A stretch of 64,000 nucleotides of DNA from Rhodoferax sp. (GTDB lineage Bacteria > Pseudomonadota > Gammaproteobacteria > Burkholderiales > Burkholderiaceae_C). The translations under genes and the position numbers were made by a program. This document shows positions 60,635 through 64,000 of this stretch, piece after piece (position 1 is the stretch's first letter; each line of letters starts with the position of its first letter). The notes beneath the pieces were generated by a model. That model was given only the letters and a program-made list of their open reading frames with translations, made no database searches and was not told the origin of the DNA. Location: NCBI RefSeq assembly GCF_018063565.1, contig NZ_JAGPBB010000007.1, forward strand, positions 1 to 64,000, given 5' to 3'.

Positions 60635-60931
60635 ATTGATGTGAGCGCGTTAGTTGGTCTGCGGAGCGAATGCGTCGCAGAGTTCAAGCCGGCTGTATTC
60701 TGGGGCACGGATTCCACAAGGGAGGACCGATCCACCCAAAATGGGCGTACGTTTGGCCGCTTGCTTCCAGCGCTAGGGAGAACTTTCGGCAAGACGGACG
60801 ATCGCGTCGTGCGCTCTAGGTGATTTCCAGGGGCCAAACAACGCCACAAGTGCTCGGACCGAGATCAAATTGACTGGGCAGGGAGGTACAACGACCAATT
60901 GGACGTCACAGCGCCTGGGTGACGGGTTCAC
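60635..60931. other. Gene-free upstream region of the barrel gene
   Basis: The stretch contains the palindrome at 60735-60745. I see no coding frame and no other clear element; the DNA further right grades into the decayed IS4 transposase. Confidence 0.4.
60735..60745. promoter_or_regulatory. CCCA-N3-TGGG palindrome, site A
   Basis: CCCA-AAA-TGGG inside the longer shared sequence CCACCCAAAATGGG, about 101 bp before the barrel gene start. The same extended form occurs at site B and, reversed, at site C. It is a candidate operator. Confidence 0.55.
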
Positions 60932-61243
60932 TTGTTGGCCTACAACGTGATCCGTCTGCTCATGGCGCAGGCTGCTTGCAATGCAGCCGTAGACCCACGT
61001 GACTTAAGTTTCAAGCACACCGTACAACTTTAGAGCGAGTGGGGTTCGCGAGATTTATCGGCTAAGCAGGACTACCCGCTATGGTTCAAGCTGATCGCCA
61101 AATGCAGGGTTGGCAACCAGCCTGGATGCATTGAGCCACGCATGAGAAAACGACGGCCCAAACCCTACACTTGATTAAAGCTCCCGCGCGCCATCGCTCG
61201 CCAGAAAATCAAGGTACATGGTCAACACTGAAACCTAAAGTAA
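60932..61243 (+). pseudogene. Decayed IS4-family transposase, C-terminal part
   Basis: The frame reads LLAYNVIRLLMAQAA, RDLSFKHTVQL, then a TAG stop, SEWGSRDL, RVGNQPGCIEPRMRKRRPKP, a TGA, LKLPRAIARQKIKVHGQ, a second TGA and the terminal NLK. These blocks are the end of IS4-type transposases. Three internal stops and loss of the catalytic part mark it as a relic. Confidence 0.85.
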
Positions 61244-61285
61244 GTGCCACTCAACTTAAAGCGAGTTCAACTTGGGTTGGGAATG

Positions 61286-61999
61286 CTAATTTCGAACCGG
61301 TCGGGGCGGCAAAGGACGCACCGGGCGATTCGTTCCAGGTGGTGGTCGCGACCCGACTCCGCCAGGGGGTGGACGCACGCCGGGGCGCATGCCTGGTGGC
61401 CGACCCCCACCGGGCGGTCGAGGTGCTGCGCCACCGTGAGGTGGACGAACCCCGGGTGCTACAACGGGGGGCCGCGGCGGTGGCGGTCGCCATGCCGGTG
61501 GTCGAGGTGGCGGACGCCAGCCCGGTGGCCGAGGCCGGTAATGCCAGTTGTTCCAGTGTGGATGCCGTCCATACCAAGGTCGGTCAAAGTAATGATCTGC
61601 CCAGTAAGCACCCACCAGGAACGCCAGCACCGGCAGTCCAATCGCCGCGCCAGTTTGAGCGACATTCACTTCCCGGTTGTCATAGGTGGCAACAAGATAA
61701 TCTGCACTGACCCAGCCACGCCCCACGCCAGTCCGAACATCGCACCATTGGTAGTCTTGCTGGCAACCCAGTACCTCAAGCGAAGTACGTGGGCTGAGCA
61801 CATGCACGATCGGAAAGTCGGTGTCTGGGCCGGCGCGCAAGTAAACCTCGGCCCGTGTATGCGCCGGATAGGCTGCCGCGTGCGTTGCGGCAAACGTTGC
61901 GCCTGCAACCAGAAGGCAGCGACGGACTCGGTCGAGCCATTTTCGAACAAAGCGTGGCGGAGCATAAAAGGGATTCTTGGGCATAGGTGTCGGTGTCAT
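61286..61999 (-). CDS. SH3-domain protein with Pro-rich tail
   Basis: The 237-residue protein has a hydrophobic signal/anchor (about 27-45), a bacterial SH3-like domain (about 48-110: AEVYLRAGPDTDFPIVHVLS, GVGRGWVSADYLVAT), a hydrophobic helix (about 113-133) and a long Pro/Arg/Gly-rich C-terminal half with PPPRPP-type repeats. It is probably periplasmic or membrane-tethered and may bind cell wall. A CCCA-N3-TGGG site lies about 67 bp upstream. Confidence 0.8.
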   Translation of the reverse strand: MTPTPMPKNPFYAPPRFVRKWLDRVRRCLLVAGATFAATHAAAYPAHTRAEVYLRAGPDTDFPIVHVLSPRTSLEVLGCQQDYQWCDVRTGVGRGWVSADYLVATYDNREVNVAQTGAAIGLPVLAFLVGAYWADHYFDRPWYGRHPHWNNWHYRPRPPGWRPPPRPPAWRPPPPRPPVVAPGVRPPHGGAAPRPPGGGRPPGMRPGVRPPPGGVGSRPPPGTNRPVRPLPPRPVRN

Positions 62000-62065
62000 C
62001 AGCCATCCAGCATGGCTACCAAATTCACTCTATCACGCGGCCACTGCGTTGCCGCCCCTCAACCA

Positions 62066-62076
62066 CCCAAAATGGG
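62066..62076. promoter_or_regulatory. CCCA-N3-TGGG palindrome, site B
   Basis: CCCA-AAA-TGGG in the same extended context as site A (CCACCCAAAATGGGCG), about 67 bp before the start of the SH3-like gene. The remainder of 62000-62268 shows no gene. Confidence 0.55.
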
Positions 62077-62268
62077 CGCAGCGCATCCTATGCATCTTTG
62101 GAACGCATTCGGAAATGACCGAGGTGACACCAGCGGTCTGCGCTCTACAAGTACATTGTCCTAGTGCCGACTGGCAATCGCCGATACCGGTTTTGGCGCT
62201 AACAATGGTGCCCGCTTCAGGCGTACATTCACGTAGTTGTGGGGGACGACTTACTTGCTGAGGGTGCG

Positions 62269-62829
62269 CTAGGTGATTTTGTAAGACAGGGTGTCGGCGT
62301 CGCGCAGAGCTGTCAGAATTTCGTCAGCAACTGCCAACAAACGAGTCACGCTTTCGCGAGTGAAATCACGCAACTCGGGTTCCAAGCGGTCTCCGACAAT
62401 CACCCAGCCTAGCGCAGTTTTGTGTACCAACTTTTTTTCAGCGAGCTGTGCGAGCTTGCGTCGGGCGGTTTCACGCGGAATACCAGTAATTTCGGCGATA
62501 TCGCGCAGAAGCAAGGGCCTCGCCAACTCAACATCATTAGAGACGCGTCCGTTTTCACTCAAGATAGAACTGGGTAGCAACCCTGGGGGCATCAAGTGTG
62601 CAATCCCTTGGTGAGCCAGCACGCCCCAAATCACCATCGCTTCAAAGTCGTTGTCCGTCAGCATCCTTCCAACCCTCAGCATGTGGTCGATCAAATAGCG
62701 GTTGGTTGCAAAAGCAACGATGCCAAAGGCTCTGTTGTATGCATTCTCATAATTTTTGAGCTTGCGCAGTTCAGGTACACGCTGAAAGTTGCTGGTTGGC
62801 ATCGGTCCCGGAACAGGTTTGTCGTGCAT
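62269..62829 (-). CDS. Helix-turn-helix transcriptional regulator
   Basis: The 186-residue protein has a helical N-terminal half and a winged helix-turn-helix near 108-145 (LLLRDIAEITGIPRETARRK, then AQLAEKKLVHKTALGWVIVG). It lacks a cyclic-nucleotide or ligand motif I can identify. Two CCCA-N3-TGGG sites lie about 63 and 95 bp upstream, so it is a candidate for autoregulation and for control of the barrel and SH3-like genes. Confidence 0.78.
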   Translation of the reverse strand: MHDKPVPGPMPTSNFQRVPELRKLKNYENAYNRAFGIVAFATNRYLIDHMLRVGRMLTDNDFEAMVIWGVLAHQGIAHLMPPGLLPSSILSENGRVSNDVELARPLLLRDIAEITGIPRETARRKLAQLAEKKLVHKTALGWVIVGDRLEPELRDFTRESVTRLLAVADEILTALRDADTLSYKIT

Positions 62830-62891
62830 GGATTTACCTATTTGTTGAGGGTTTCTGGCAAGGATGAGTTAAGTCGTTGATGGCATTGGAA

Positions 62892-62902
62892 CCCATTTTG
62901 GG
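62892..62902. promoter_or_regulatory. CCCA-N3-TGGG palindrome, site C
   Basis: CCCA-TTT-TGGG; read on the other strand it extends to CCACCCAAAATGGG, identical to sites A and B. It lies 63 bp before the regulator start. Confidence 0.55.
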
Positions 62903-62923
62903 TGGAAGCGGTGCAAGTCGGCG

Positions 62924-62934
62924 CCCAGAATGGG
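62924..62934. promoter_or_regulatory. CCCA-N3-TGGG palindrome, site D
   Basis: GCCCA-GAA-TGGGC, 32 bp from site C (three helical turns) and 95 bp before the regulator start; it is also about 126 bp ahead of the divergent Tat-exported protein gene. Confidence 0.5.
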
Positions 62935-63059
62935 CATGCACCCTCGGTATCGATGTCTTCGCAGTGCACATTCATGAATCTTGAAACGATTGGGCTTTTG
63001 GCTTTCAGCCGAGACCGTCAAACCCGACTTTGGCCCCTAAGTATTGACCGCACCTTTTG

Positions 63060-63527
63060 ATGACACTGAGTTCAAAACCCACTTTATCCCGACGCCAAGT
63101 AATGCTTGGCCTATGCACAACTGGTTGTGTGATCGCGAACTGGATCCCAAAGCCCGCTTTGGCTCAGAACGACGATGACGGCTTCCGCATCGGTGGCCGC
63201 CCCGGACGCGGGTGGCGTCTGCTTGGCGAGGTCGCAGCGGGCAGGCGGGTCGACCGGGATCAGATTCGGGTCAATCGTCTCGCCGCCTACTCCGCAATCC
63301 GGCTGCGGGTTTTTGAGGCGCCGGTTGAGTTCCTCAATGTGCAGATCCAGTTTGGCAATGGTGAACGTCGTGAGGTTGAGGTACGCCAGTTGATTCCGCG
63401 CGGCGGTGCGACCCGGGTGATCGGTTTACCGGGTGAGCGCCGCCTAATCGATCGCGTCATTTTTTGGCACAGAACACCGCCACACGCCAATCGCAGAGCA
63501 CGGGTGGAATTGTGGGCGCGCGTTTGA
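63060..63527 (+). CDS. Tat-exported protein (DUF2541-like)
   Basis: The ATG at 63060 gives 155 residues; a TTG one codon earlier is possible. The N-terminus has a twin-arginine motif (SRRQVM) and a hydrophobic core ending PALAQND, so export by Tat is likely. The mature part (GWRLLGEVAAGRRVDRDQIR and FGNGERREVEVRQLIPRGG) resembles DUF2541, a small beta-rich periplasmic family. It overlaps the next gene start, suggesting an operon. Confidence 0.78.
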   Translation: MTLSSKPTLSRRQVMLGLCTTGCVIANWIPKPALAQNDDDGFRIGGRPGRGWRLLGEVAAGRRVDRDQIRVNRLAAYSAIRLRVFEAPVEFLNVQIQFGNGERREVEVRQLIPRGGATRVIGLPGERRLIDRVIFWHRTPPHANRRARVELWARV

Positions 63528-64000
63528 GCCGTGTTCACAGCACCGTGATACACCCCCCGCTCCGCCTGCCTGCCTTGCCGTCTGGCAGGCATTACCGCTT
63601 TCACACCATGGTCAAGCCCGTCGGTGCGCTGTGCAACCTCGACTGTTCATACTGCTTTTACCTGCACAAGACCGAGTTGCTGGGTCATACCGCCAACGCA
63701 CGCATGGCAGCCGACCTGCTGGAGCAGCACATTCGCCAGTACATCGAGGCGCAAACGGGCGATGAGGTGGTGTTTTCCTGGCAAGGGGGCGAACCCACCA
63801 TCGCCGGTCTGCCGTTCTTTGAGCGCGTGGTTGAACTGCAAACCAGGTACCAAAAGTCTGGCCAGCGCATTCACAACGACTTGCAAACCAACGGTGTGCT
63901 GCTCAATGAGGCCTGGGTGGGGTTTTTGAAGCGCCATGATTTCCTGGTTGGCCTGAGTCTGGACGGCCCACGCGAGTTGCACGACCGGCATCGCCGGACT
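63524..64000 (+). CDS. Anaerobic sulfatase-maturase-like radical SAM enzyme, 5' part
   Basis: The frame contains C-N-L-D-C-S-Y-C (63635-63658), the CxxxCxxC cluster site of radical SAM enzymes, preceded by FHTMVKPVGAL and followed by FSWQGGEPTIAGLPFF, all typical of anaerobic sulfatase-maturing enzymes (formylglycine formation). The gene runs off the right edge. The TTG at 63524 overlaps the previous stop by 4 bp; GTG at 63545 and ATG at 63608 are alternatives. Confidence 0.85.
   Translation, partial: MSRVHSTVIHPPLRLPALPSGRHYRFHTMVKPVGALCNLDCSYCFYLHKTELLGHTANARMAADLLEQHIRQYIEAQTGDEVVFSWQGGEPTIAGLPFFERVVELQTRYQKSGQRIHNDLQTNGVLLNEAWVGFLKRHDFLVGLSLDGPRELHDRHRRT

Overview
The window looks like chromosome of a moderately GC-rich betaproteobacterium, most likely Burkholderiales (Comamonadaceae-like). 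That rests on codon usage, family resemblance of the prophage and recombinase cassette, and the insertion sequence types; no rRNA or tRNA is present to place it. All gene functions are read from translated sequence by eye, without database searches.

Region 1 (1-5468, + strand) is a host defence locus. The first codons of an IS110-family transposase run off the left edge, followed by hsdS and hsdR of a type I restriction-modification system and a linked two-helix membrane protein. hsdM is not in the window and would have to lie beyond the insertion sequence.

Region 2 (about 5480-52080) is a long prophage with a lambda-like head and a siphovirus tail. Its late operon runs on the minus strand from the terminase (33661) to lysozyme (5517). 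The order is terminase small and large subunits, two extra genes, gpW, portal, S49 protease with a nested scaffold, decoration protein, major capsid protein, head-tail joining, tail terminator, tube, tail chaperone with a probable -1 frameshift product, minor tail protein, tape measure, tip/baseplate proteins and lysis genes. Two plus-strand insertions interrupt it: a VapBC-like toxin-antitoxin pair with a lipoprotein metalloprotease (20048-21525), and a pRiA4b ORF-3-like gene (24191-24880). One large tail protein is split at a run of eight cytosines. Between late and early genes is a plus-strand cluster of six small accessory genes (33922-36599), several preceded by a repeated upstream element. 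The early operon (52019 down to 37288, minus strand) carries two unknown proteins, small DNA-binding proteins, a Sak4-like ATPase, an SSB-like protein, a Cas4-like exonuclease, a primase-helicase, a RuvC-like nuclease, an H1-like protein, and two ParB-methyltransferase fusions around an M15 peptidase. It starts from a promoter overlapped by a LexA-type SOS box; no CI-like repressor was recognised.

Region 3 (52304-57045) has a short-chain dehydrogenase, a secreted protein and a truncated thermonuclease, then a serine recombinase cassette: leader ORF, DUF2924 protein, large serine recombinase and two related helix-turn-helix proteins. A copy of the prophage upstream element sits in the leader ORF, suggesting the cassette belongs to the same element and supplies its integrase.

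Region 4 (57046-64000) is patchy host or island DNA: a ComEC-like metallo-beta-lactamase-fold gene beside an IS91-family remnant, a decayed IS4 transposase, an outer-membrane barrel protein, an SH3-like protein, a helix-turn-helix regulator, a Tat-exported protein and the start of an anaerobic sulfatase-maturase-like radical SAM gene. Four CCCA-N3-TGGG palindromes lie upstream of the barrel, SH3 and regulator genes and may form a small regulon.
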